From NCBI GenBank assembly GCA_037783415.1, contig JAZGTN010000163.1, forward strand, positions 372,001 through 436,000: a stretch of 64,000 bases of DNA, read 5' to 3'. Under the pieces are notes generated by a model. That model had not been told where the DNA came from, searched no databases, and saw only the letters and a list, made by a program, of their open reading frames with translations. Within the stretch, counting starts at the first letter, position 1; every line of letters starts with the position of its first letter. Both the position numbers and the translations under genes were made by a program. Source of the stretch: Leptasterias polaris. Lineage: Eukaryota > Echinodermata > Asteroidea > Forcipulatida > Asteriidae. Positions 54,840-64,000 of this stretch are shown here, piece by piece.

Positions 54840-55690
54840 ACTAAGTACATTTAATTTTGTAAAATACCTTTTAAATGCATTTAGTTTAAATACCGTTAAT
54901 AGCTCTTGATTGAATATTATGTCTAAGGTACTATTTCCTCAAATCATTGTATTGCGAAACATATAGAGCTGATGTCATTTGTAATTATGTAAATTTGTGT
55001 GCATTTAACGTATAACGAAAGACGTCCATACGATCATACAATGTATTGCACGTCAAAGGGCAACGAAGTGTTTTCTTTCGGGTAATGTGAAGAGTAACGA
55101 ACGTTTACAAATTTGGTTAACTTATCAGAAGTATGTGACGTACGAGAGCCATTGTAATTAAAGTATTTAGTTTGAAACTTAATTTGAAATCTGGTTATGG
55201 TATTTAGATGACCGGCCGGGGTTGGGGGCCTGGACGCTATCTCCTTCAACTTATACATGGCAAACTTATTGGGTACTCCTATCGGCGTAAACCCAGGAGC
55301 TGATTACAACAAAGACACCAATTACGAGGCGGCTACTGTGATACGCACGGAACCACAGGCAGCTGACAAGGGATTCACCAGAGCGTGATATCCGTCTTGA
55401 GCCCACAGGTGGGATTTAACTATATTTTTGGAGCAAGAATTGCCGAACAATTCGACAGTATTATGATTCGAGGATTGAACTCCCACAACTGTACGAACGA
55501 ACTAAATTTGTAAAAGAGAATTAAATCTTTTACGTTTAGGTTTACTAGTAAATAGTCTAAGACTATATATATAATCCATGCATGGTGGTAAGCTGAAATT
55601 ATCAAGGTCGACCTTAAATAGATACATTACCTTTTGGCGAGCATTAGTTTCAGTGTATATTTAAAGCGTCTTCACGCTCTGAAAGATATC
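54840..55690. other. Intergenic, nothing recognised
   Basis: No supported gene or repeat structure is seen. Confidence 0.4.
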
Positions 55691-55724
55691 GTTGTTACTA
55701 AGATGTAAGATAGTGTAAATTTAA

Positions 55725-55800
55725 AAAAAGAAATTAGTGGCCTGACGTTTCGACCCTAGCAGAGTCTTTCTCGAAGGCTAAATGACAACACACAACACAC
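55725..55800 (+). repeat. Fragment of a dispersed repeat (GACGTTTCGACC motif)
   Basis: TGGCCTGACGTTTCGACC followed by AGAGTCTTTCTCGAAGGC is a motif I associate with interspersed repeats of marine invertebrates. The class is not determined. Confidence 0.3.
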
Positions 55801-56615
55801 ATACAAGCAGACAAGAGTTGCAAGAGTAGTCAAGTGGAAATACATGAATAGTGTTACGAAGTACAGAACTAAAAACGAGGAAAGACTCTAATGACTAGGA
55901 AAGTGACTCCAAATAATGCAGGCTGACACTTCGAGTAAGAGAATAGAATAAAATGTTAATTCTCGTCTCTCATCTTCACAAATTACAACAACAATTAAAC
56001 TACTACAAATACATATTAATACAATGAAAGTAAAGGCATGTTTCAAATAAAGATGACAAGCAAATGATATCAATACCGGTATCAACATAAGCTGTGGTGG
56101 GTGCTATAGGGGTGTCCATTGAATGGTCATAGTTCTGAAGTCGGTAAAGGGAGAGTCTCGGCGGCTGGGTCGACTGTCCGTGGTGGTGGACGGAACCGCA
56201 GTCATCGCTGACGAGTAGCCTCCGGGAGTCGGTCGTCCTATAGATGAAACCATCAGGTCACGGCAGTCAGAACGCTTGAGCACATACGTCTTTCCCAGGG
56301 TTAACTGCGAGACGGCAACCTCGGAAGAACCCCTTGATTATATTGGGCGTGGCTGGAGAGCAACAGCTCACAACGATGTTCAGCACGAAGTGGAAATTGA
56401 GCTCTAACGCGATCACGGGCATGTACCCGTATTTAACCAACTATTTAACATTGATAACATACTTAACATTCCACAGCTATTAGTAACTTAACATTCTACA
56501 GCTATTAGTAACTTTACTGAATGTGTGAATAGCATAACTAAGTTACACCCCGGTGGAGGGCAACAAAAGGTATGTCTTGAACAACACACGTAAACCTATT
56601 GTAAAGACTGCGCAT
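55801..56615. other. Intergenic, mostly unassigned
   Basis: No exon is supported. A short ACATTCTACAGCTATTAGTAAC-like direct repeat lies near 56,468-56,515. Confidence 0.35.
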
Positions 56616-56621
56616 GTAACA

Positions 56622-56800
56622 ACCGCAAGGTTCAAAGTCCATCAAACATGCTTATGGTCTAGTGTCTGTTCAAGGTTCGCGCAACCTGCTTTTGACAATA
56701 CGCTTTGTTAGTTTCTAAAACCGCCGTCCATGCAAACCTCTTTAACAATCAAATTAATGCTAGGCTTTTGATCGTGTGCCTTTTTAAACTTTTGCTAAAG
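56622..56800 (+). repeat. Second copy of the dispersed segment in array unit 15
   Basis: It matches 37,063-37,237 from CCGCAAGGTTC to TTTTGCTAAAG with few differences. Here it lies directly left of a Helitron-like 3' end. Confidence 0.65.
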
Positions 56801-56938
56801 TGTGTAGTTTGTTACGCACCTCAAAACAGTAATAACACCAAAGTTCAACTTAATGAAATAGCTCACGCATTGACACAGTACTGACCCCAGCGATACCCGA
56901 ACACCTAGTGTCTGTTGTCACAAACACATTAAGTCTAT
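56801..56938 (+). mobile_element. Helitron-like 3' end relic, subfamily D
   Basis: It has CGCACCTCAAAACAG, GACCCCAGCGATACCCGAACACC, a decayed AGTGTCTGT/ACAAACAC hairpin and ATTAAGTCTA. The final G of CTAG is changed. Together with the preceding shared segment it may be one element. It is the only Helitron-like end found outside the array and unit 4. Confidence 0.55.
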
Positions 56939-56974
56939 TTTTGTTTTACCCTACATGAATATTATGATGTGAAG

Positions 56975-57460
56975 TAATAATAATAATAATTTATTCAATT
57001 TATATTGCGCTCTCTCCAGGACCAGTCTGTTCGAGGGCGCATAACAATAAAAATTCCATTAAGAAAATTAGTCCATCCGAGGATGTTCAAAAAGATGCAA
57101 ATTACAACAAAAATCCATAAAAAATTACAGTAAATTACAAACAATAAAAATTACATCAAAACAGACCGAAAACTCCATACAGAAGCAAATTACACAAAGA
57201 TCATAAAAGATGACACCATCACAATATAATATAAAGGAGTAATTACAAAATATAAGCCTCCCTGAACAAGTAAGTCTTTAATTTAGCCTTGAATGACCCC
57301 AGTGAATTAAGTATGGCCTCGTTACGGGAAAGCTCCTGTAAAGAATTTCTGAGTTTTGGCTGAAAATCTCGGAAAGTATCCATCGTTTCAGCGAGAGGGT
57401 GTGTTTATATTGCCATTACTTGTTGAATCAACAAACTTCATGGATGAGCAGTTAACCCCC
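56975..57460 (-). pseudogene. LINE 3' end (ORF2 C-terminus, 3' UTR, (TTA)n tail)
   Basis: Read on the minus strand, a frame ending at 57,244 contains LRNSLQEL, then SFKAKLKTYLFREAY and a stop. This is the usual C-terminal block of CR1/L2/jockey-type ORF2 proteins. The 3' UTR follows and ends with GAGAGCGCAATATAAATTG and a (TTA)n tail at 56,975-57,000. The same tail is embedded in long-form A units of the array. The 5' part is lost, as is typical of LINE copies. Confidence 0.6.
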
Positions 57461-57728
57461 CTGGGCGCCGGCAGCAACATAACTGGCTTGTGGTTTTTTA
57501 AATAATAAATACTACATGGAACTCGGTTTCCACTCCTCAGATTTCAAAATAATGTTAAAACCCACAAAATGTTTCCATATACTGTGCATGAAGATCCAAT
57601 TATAGATTAGAGTCCACTGTTTGGACAAGGAATTACCTGGAGATAACAGGCAAGACTGGTGGTAAAGACGAAAAGGATGTGTAACTCCGGCTTAATGGAG
57701 CTTTCCTGTAACGTGTTGTCAGAGGACA

Positions 57729-57800
57729 AGTTCAGTGGCCTAGTGGTATGACATCTGCTCTTAAATGGTAGGGGTCGTGGGTTCGAATCCCACCCGAGAA
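57729..57800 (+). tRNA. tRNA-like sequence or tRNA-derived SINE head (probably not functional)
   Basis: Good internal promoter boxes are present: A box TGGCCTAGTGG and B box GGTTCGAATCC, with a T-stem GTGGG/CCCAC. The acceptor stem pairs at only three or four of seven positions and the anticodon loop appears to be 9 bases, so a functional tRNA is unlikely. No SINE body or tail was recognised after it. Confidence 0.4.
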
Positions 57801-58372
57801 TTATTTATTCCAATTGCAATTCTTTTAATACAACCACACAATACATTAAGAATGTTTTTATCTCATTGTCGTAATTTTAACAACATATTTAGTCAAAATG
57901 TACTTTTTTGTTTCCTTCGACAGATGGTGACAATGGTCCATTGTTCAACTTGGATAATATTTATACCTGAGGCCGATTAGTGGACAAGTAGAAAAAGGAT
58001 GCATGAATCTGATTTTGTCGTAGACCTTATCAAGCTGCTGCCATTTTTTCAGGTTCCTTGTATTCAACAACCGTTAGGAATACAGATTCTTATGCTATCA
58101 AATAGAGGGGCCAGACTTTAAATTTCCTAGGAGTCTCACTGTGGCTTCATGCATTTGAATGGGTGAACATTAATATGGCAGCACTATGAAAAGGGTCTGA
58201 ATTGCATGTATGAATGGCTGCATGGATATAAGTTGCTTAATCAAAATAATTTGGAATATGGGATTTATATATAGTTAAAATTTAAGTATCTAAAGGAAAG
58301 AAAGACCAAGAATTTACAATTTGTTGATTATAAATGTTATAAGTTGTCATTAAGGTAACTCATCCAGTCAGT

Positions 58373-58900
58373 TCAGAGGCCAATTTCATAAAGCTGAGCT
58401 GCTTAAAGCAGGATATTATTCTTTATAGTTTGTTTACTATTAAGCAAAACTAAGCTGTGTGTGATATGGTATTTTGGCTGGTAACCCTGTTCTGGTAAGC
58501 ACTGGTACTTTAAGGTACTTTTTTGTTGCTTTGAGCATCTCTATGAAATGTTGGCCCAGGCCAGGTCACTGGCATAGCTTGAAGACCGTAGCTGGAAGAC
58601 CGTAGCTGCACTAAGATAAGTGGATCAGACTGTCATTTGACTTGATCTGCTGCAATCTACAATGTTCTTGCCTGTCCATCTCCAAATGTCAGAGGTCATA
58701 ATGACTATATAAGGCTGTGTTGTCAAATTTAGCGGCTGTGGCTGTAACTTGCCTATAGCAACTGCCATAGCTGTAGCCCCAAAAGTGAAACAAAGCCTAA
58801 TTTGCACATGGATTGTGTAAGCAGAACATGAATGAATGTTTGATTTTTTTAAAGGGGAAGGCAAATTCAGCCTCATTCCAAATGGTGTGTTTATTATTTG
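58373..58900. repeat. Old MITE-like repeat
   Basis: It starts AGGCCAATTTCATAAAGC, similar to ends of the MITE at 61.4 kb, and contains CTGTAGCTGC-type internal repeats. The right border is unclear. Confidence 0.35.
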
Positions 58901-59690
58901 AACATGTCACAACAAGTGAATAGTGATGTTAGTAACTTGTTTTTTGAGTTAATGGTCGCATTTATTACAGGATGTTCTTGTGCAGCCGTACATGGATTTG
59001 AAATTTTGAATTATTTATATTCTTTGAGAAAAACGGTATGGTGGTATAAAATATTGAATAGTCTTGATGACCAAATAATTCTTTAGTTACTGGTTGGTTT
59101 TGAAAGAATTTATATATTTCCCAATTTTAATTTTGAAATACTTTTTAGCATTTTTCTAATTTCAAAATCCTACCACTTTAATTGTGCCTTAGAAAATGAC
59201 AGGGACAATTTGTACAGTTTTTCCCGAAATAGAATTCTTCATAATTGGATATTGCAATAATTATAGAAAATTATTAGCGATGGGAGGATGTTAGTTAATG
59301 TACAAAGTGGCAGAATTGCGCACTGTTAAAAAAAATATATATATTTAAACAAGCTTAAAATAATGGTGTCTTATGTGATGTTTTGCGCACGTTTTGTTGT
59401 TTTCTTCCTTTTGTAAATATCCCATTTTTGACTTTGTTTCCTTGTTGTTTTACCGGGTATGTGTTATTGGAAATTGTGAAGACAGGCAGTTCTGTTTAGT
59501 CTCTGGTTTTTCTGTACATGGCGTTCCTTGTACATTTTGGAAAGAATGGTTCATTTTGCTTCATAACAAAGCTAGCGGCTGATTTCACTTAGCAAATAAG
59601 GTTGATCTTAAGTAACTGTCAATCTTAATTGCTAAGCTAAGTGTGATGTCACAGTGCAATTTACTATGGTGATATTTATAACTCATGTGA
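58901..59690. other. Intergenic, nothing recognised
   Basis: Short open stretches only. A partly palindromic segment (CACTTAGCAAATAAGG to ATTGCTAAGCTAAGTG) lies near 59,586-59,645. Confidence 0.4.
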
Positions 59691-59699
59691 AGATGAATC

Positions 59700-61177
59700 T
59701 TACTGCTTTGTGAAGTCAAGCCTTGATCAACTCAGCAACATCACTTTTTCAACTAAAGTGACACTTAAAGAACTCCGTAACCTTGACATTCTTAAGGCCA
59801 GTGGTCCAGATGACATTCCTCCAATAGTGCTCAAGACTGCAGCTCCTGAATTGGCTGTTCCTTTCACGCGTCTTTTTCGTAAATTTCTTGATAGCCTGGA
59901 AGCACGCAAACGTCACACCTGTTCCCAAACCGGGCACATCAAGTGATCCGAAAAACTACAGACCGATAGCACTCCTTCCGGTAATCTCCAAGATCATGGA
60001 ACGAATCCTTAATCAGGCCCTTCTGAAACATTGCTGTGTAAATAAGCTCTTACCCAATCTGAAGTTTGGTTTTCTTCCAAATAGATCTACAAATGATGCT
60101 TTGCTTTTTGTCACGCAACAAATTCAGGACAACTTTGGCAAAGGGTATGAGTCACGTCTCATCGCACTTGACCTCTCTGCTGCTTTTGATCGAGTGTGGC
60201 ACACTGGTCTCCTTATACTACTATAAAGAATGTGGGATAACTGGCAAGCTGCTCTCCTAGTTTGAGTCGTACCTAAGCAACAGATTTCAACAAGTAATGG
60301 TTGGAGGTCGATCATCACGTAAATCACATCCGGAGTACCCCCGGGTAGTGTGCTCGGCCCTACTCTTTTCCTCATCTTTACTAAGGAATTACACTGTGCA
60401 GCATCACTACAGCGGGATTTAAATAAGTTTGCGTCATGGGCAATTGGAAACTTAAATTCAATGCATCAAAAACCCAGTCTATCAGATCATATCACGATCA
60501 AGAACCGCGGAACCTCCCCACTCTCAATTGATATTTCTTGGGGAGTCACTTACAGATGTGGACTCCATAAAGATTTTGGGGGTAACAATGGATACAAACA
60601 TTTCTTGGACACAACATATAAGTAACCTTGCTCTAGCCGCAAGTAGAAAGCTAGGTATGATGCGGAAAGCAAAGTGGAAGAACTTGGACTGTAGAACTAC
60701 TGCGACCATCTACAAGTCATTCATCAGACCTAACTTGGAATATTGCAGTCCAGTTTGGGGAACAGCAGCAAAATCAAAACTGGAGATATTGACAGACTCC
60801 AAAACAAAGCTGTGGTTTCCATTCCACCAAATCTTCATGCAGAGCTCGGTATCCAACCCCTTAGCCACCGAAGACGAGTAGCTGGTCTAACAGTTTTCCT
60901 AAAAATTCAGTGCTCTCTTTTACCCCATCCACTTTACTGTCTCAAACTTCCTCTAAAAACAGCACGCCGCTTTACTAGGCAATCATGTACACAACATCAA
61001 GATACTGTCATCATCCCCAAACCACGCACGTCTCAACATCAGAGATCCTTAATATCATCCTGTGCCAGGCTTTGGGACCCACTACCTGCTTCTGTCGTTG
61101 TAGCCCAATCAGCCCAGTCTTTCAAGTCCAGGATTCATAATATCCTTATGAACATGCCCCCTGCTCAGAACTTATGA
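59700..61177 (+). pseudogene. LINE (CR1/jockey-type) reverse transcriptase, heavily broken
   Basis: RT blocks appear in order but in several frames: LKASGPDDIPP, then VPKPGTSSDPKNYRPIAL, FLPNRSTNDAL, LDLSAAFDRVWH, PGSVLGPTLFL, then after a gap SIKILGVTMD and a C-terminal LWDPLPASVV...SFKSRIHNIL. The segment that should carry the catalytic YADD is deleted near 60,395-60,415, and frameshifts lie near 59,890, 60,230 and 60,800. The N-terminal endonuclease is absent. This is a dead, 5'-truncated copy. The family name is tentative. Confidence 0.8.
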
Positions 61178-61371
61178 ACTCTAGCTGTAGTTCATTACTA
61201 TTAACTATTAACAAAAAACTTACTAATATAAAGAGTTAAAAAATATGTTTGGCTTCAATATACTCCTCTGTGGCTATTGTATAAGGTTCATGTATTTTTT
61301 TCTTCCAGATTCCAAAGTGAGATATCGGAATCTAGCCTTTTCCCCTTTTTATTTGTTACTATTCCAGGGGC

Positions 61372-61852
61372 CGATTTCTCAAAGCACTAAGACTCACCTT
61401 AAGATGATTTGTCAGTACTGCCATAGTGTTTCGTTTCAGGGATGTCGTGGCCGAGTGGATAAGAACACTGAACTGAAGCTCTGGTGTTTCTGTTCAGCAG
61501 AGTGTGGGTTCGAGTCCCGGTCGTGACACTTGTGTCCCTGAGCAAGACACTTAACTATAATTGCTTCTCTCCACCCAGGGGTAATATGGGTACCTGTGAG
61601 GGCAGAGGTGGTTCTTGTGATTGATTTAGCCTAGTAGCGCATATTTGTTGCACAGGCTGTCCCCAGGGAGCTGAGATGGTTTAAGGAATGAAATAATGGC
61701 CCAGTGACCAGGGGTAATAATGTTGGAAGCGCTTGGGACGCCCCTTCGGGTGTGAAAAGCGCTATATAAAAATTGGTTATTATTATTATTATTATTATTA
61801 TGATCACACTTTGCTTTATTTGCAGCTCTTTGTGAAATCGAGCCCAGGTTCT
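61372..61852. mobile_element. MITE-like element interrupted by a SINE
   Basis: Left end GGGGCCGATTTCTCAAAGC and right end CTTTGTGAAATCGAGCCC are imperfect inverse copies (61,372 and about 61,835-61,852). The SINE occupies most of the interior, so the MITE itself would be only about 120 bp. Confidence 0.5.
61442..61802 (+). mobile_element. tRNA-derived SINE, about 360 bp
   Basis: The head has an A box (TGGCCGAGTGG) and a B box (GGTTCGAGTCC) in a Leu/Ser-like tRNA layout with a long variable arm (61,442-61,527). The central part has CCTGAGCAAGACACTTAAC, resembling the conserved middle domain of V-SINE-type elements. The 3' end reads GAAAAGCGCTATATAAA and closes with (ATT)n at 61,778-61,802. 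It would be transcribed by RNA polymerase III and moved by a LINE with a similar tail. Confidence 0.75.
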
Positions 61853-62485
61853 TTTTCTGACCATTTGAGTAAAACAAAAACAAAAAACATTTATGCGTAG
61901 CATTGCGTACGTAATTTTATTAGGCGACATTTTGAATGCTTATAATTTTTAAATGATAATTTTACTATTAAAATAAAATGTTATATTTTGTTTTATATTT
62001 CCGAATCCATCAAAATCAAACAGATAGTTCTGTTTCAGTCAGACTGAAGGACGATTCCAAAAACATATAATTAAACCCGAAAAGGACGATCGTGCAAATA
62101 CAAACCAATAAAGTTATTATGCCTAGGCTACAAATAAGAGGGTGTACCGTGGTAGCACCAAGTCATAGCAAACTGTAATAACCTGGGGGAGTCAAAAGCC
62201 TTGATATCCAGATTGGACTATTCCACACATCTAAGAGGGGATCAACTCCCAGAGTTGTACATATTTTATTTTTTTGAGGGGCTGAATTGTAATTGCCCTT
62301 ATATACTTTGTGCAGACATACATGTACATACCCATAAGATCTGCACCCTCTGATAGGTGGAGCAATCTGTTTTGTAGCAGGCTTCCAGATATCTTGCTCA
62401 CAAACTTTGCTAGTTCTGTGGTTTCAAATAAGGGAAGGGATCAGAACGAAACAATTTTTTTAACAACATTTCATTCATGTACTTC
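61853..62485. other. Downstream region of the sialyltransferase gene, nothing else recognised
   Basis: It lies 3' of the last exon (minus strand) and probably holds the 3' UTR. No clear polyadenylation signal was assigned. Confidence 0.35.
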
Positions 62486-62741
62486 TCAAGGTATGCACGC
62501 CTTGGTTTGCATCTTAATCTCTCCCTTCGCCTCAAGAGATCTCAGCTTGTTGTATTCGTAGACAAAATCATGTGTCTTGTACTTGAAGTCAATGTCTTCG
62601 TAGTAGTGGTAGGGAACTCTGGAGCCGTTCAGGCCTTTGTTGAACGGGTAGAACCCGTACAAGGTCATGTTGGAGCAGAACGTTCGAGCCACTGCAAACA
62701 TGTCCATGCCGAGGGTGGCGATGCGTTTTATGCCAAATTCT
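62486..62741 (-). CDS. ST8Sia-type sialyltransferase, last coding exon
   Basis: The minus-strand exon starts after an acceptor CTCTCACAG (intron end at 62,742) and ends at TGA (62,486-62,488). It encodes sialyl motif S (IATLGMDMFAVARTFC, then LYGFYPF) and motif VS (PYHYYED), as in GT29 sialyltransferases, closest in style to alpha-2,8 enzymes. The terminal Cys (TKACIP) fits the conserved C-terminal cysteine. The product would be a Golgi type II membrane enzyme that adds sialic acid to glycans. With acceptor phase 2 it joins the upstream exon in frame (Lys codon split 2+1). Confidence 0.85.
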
Positions 62742-63669
62742 CTGTGAGAGTGATGAGAGAGAGATGAAGAATATAAACAAATTGGTTTGGAATAAATTGG
62801 TCGCAGACAACAAGAGAAAACAATGCCTTATGACATGTTTTGTTCGAATACCCTGGGCCCCACAAAATATATATGCTCACCGGAATAAGGTTACAATGCA
62901 AATATCATTCTACAACGTCACAAAAATGTAAATAACATGGCACTTGGGCTGGCTATCAGTTTCTGCTAAACAGTAATTTTTGATATTATTCTTAGTACAT
63001 TTTTATTACATATTGTGGCCGGTTCCTATAGGTCAGTAAAATGTGCTAATAAATCGTAATTCATTATATAATCTGCAAGTCTCGCATGCCTTTACCGAAA
63101 ACGAGAATCAACTCGAACGAAGACTTTTATATTTTTCCATGAAATCAAATCTTCTTGAAAATTTGAATATCCGTAAGGTCTACAATTTGTATTTACCACC
63201 AGTAATACAAATGTTTTTGTTAAAATTAGTATTAAAACAAAAATTTAATGTGAGGACGAGGATGATTATTTTTTTGAAACCCCATTTGCCAATCACGCCC
63301 AAATTTGTGCGACCACTACATAGGTCTATTAGGAATAATAACATGAACGTCAGTTGGACAACATTCTTAGTTGTTTACAAGTAACCGGAGGTCAATTCGT
63401 ATTCTCTGGTTTTCTTTGTTAATTTGTGAAATTAATTTTACTTTCATGTTAATTCACGGCTAAATTTTACTTTCCCAACAATGTGATGTGATTTTTAGAG
63501 CAATGAAGCATTTGAATAAACACCTATATAGAACTCCATAATTATTATGGTTGGGACCAACATGGTTCCGGAAGTTCAAACACGCCCGAGACTTGCACAG
63601 TCTATTTTGTCAACAGCGAATTTGCATCAATTAAAACTACATGTACTATTAAAACTGGCCGCGTCTTAC
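62742..63669 (-). other. Intron of the sialyltransferase gene
   Basis: 928 bp. The donor is GTAAGA at 63,669 (minus strand) and the acceptor is CACAG at 62,742. The phases agree and the joined frame stays open. No nested gene is seen. Confidence 0.8.
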
Positions 63670-64000
63670 TTCTCTATGGCGATTGGCTTCCAGCTATAAG
63701 CCATGTGAACATCCATGTTCTGATGATCAATCAGTTTTTCGTTCAGTTTACGCATTTTTTCCCTCTGGTGCAGTTTTTCTAGAGATTTGGGATACCACAA
63801 AATGGACTTCTTCAGCAACTTGATACGCTCCAAGAGAATCCGGTTGTCCACTGATGTTGGTCCGCTCTGCACAATCGAGGAGTAAATCCGGTTAAGCATC
63901 GCCATGTTGAAGGCCATCAGCTGAGTACTGCTACCCACGTCTGACTGGTAGTCGTCGACTGGGGCCAGGTTGCCCCGAATAATGAAGTCGTGCTGGTCAA
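63670..64000 (-). CDS. ST8Sia-type sialyltransferase, internal exon with motif L (partial)
   Basis: It is open on the minus strand from the window edge to the donor at 63,669. It encodes the second half of sialyl motif L (DQHDFIIRGNLAPVDDY, then SDVGSSTQLMAFN), which binds the CMP-sialic acid donor, and the motif III area (NMDVHMAYSW). Family members usually read IRCN at the position where this protein has IRGN. The exon continues beyond the window, where the transmembrane stem and first half of motif L must lie. ST8Sia assignment is inferred from motif style and not from a search. Confidence 0.85.

Noticed and set aside
57729..57800. Functional tRNA gene
   Set aside because: Promoter boxes and T-stem are good, but acceptor and anticodon arms do not fold properly.
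62589..62813. Alternative minus-strand frame across the last sialyltransferase exon
   Set aside because: It crosses the acceptor site and is out of frame with motifs S and VS.

Overview
This is eukaryotic, AT-rich DNA from an animal, most likely a marine invertebrate deuterostome such as an echinoderm or hemichordate. I infer this from three things: split, intron-bearing coding sequence; a sialyltransferase gene of the ST8Sia type, which is largely a deuterostome family; and the mix of mobile elements (DIRS-type, chromodomain Ty3/gypsy, CR1/jockey-type LINEs, a tRNA-derived SINE). Nearly all of the window is transposable-element sequence. Only one apparently functional host gene is visible, at the extreme right.

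1-40,152 is a head-to-tail array of 17 repeat units, all in + orientation. Each unit ends in the same way: a CCGAACACC block, a perfect 8-9 bp hairpin, 6-7 bases, then CTAG. The next unit starts at the very next base. Three related subfamilies occur, called A, B and C here. They share a TTGTCCGC motif near the 5' end, clustered TGACGTCA palindromes and a TCAAATTACAAG block. The hairpin-plus-CTAG end resembles the 3' end of Helitron (rolling-circle) transposons, but the 5' ends lack the usual TC and no Rep/helicase is encoded, so the units are called non-autonomous Helitron-like with reservation. Several units are B-to-A fusions, one type of which was itself amplified, and units 5-9 appear to be a higher-order duplicate of units 10-14. 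Some A units carry an exon-like cassette with matching splice phases. Unit 4 holds debris of other retroelements, and unit 6 holds a 954-bp element with perfect 84-bp inverted repeats and a 9-bp target duplication.

40,153-43,872 has no gene that I recognise. It holds a strong hairpin, a diverged tandem repeat of about 227 bp and a 386-bp foldback element. 43,873-53,582 is a nested locus. A rhodopsin-class GPCR gene on the minus strand is broken by a frameshift, by a complete 4,854-bp DIRS-order retrotransposon with split direct repeats (gag, RT-RNase H-methylase, tyrosine recombinase), and by an internally deleted Ty3/gypsy chromovirus-type element with both LTRs.

53,583-62,485 is a patchwork of old repeats: a GC-rich hairpin repeat, a poly-C repeat, a relic end of a Helitron-like element, a minus-strand LINE 3' end, a tRNA-like sequence, a broken LINE reverse transcriptase and a SINE nested inside a MITE. 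62,486-64,000 contains the last two exons of a sialyltransferase gene of the ST8Sia type on the minus strand; the rest of that gene lies beyond the window.
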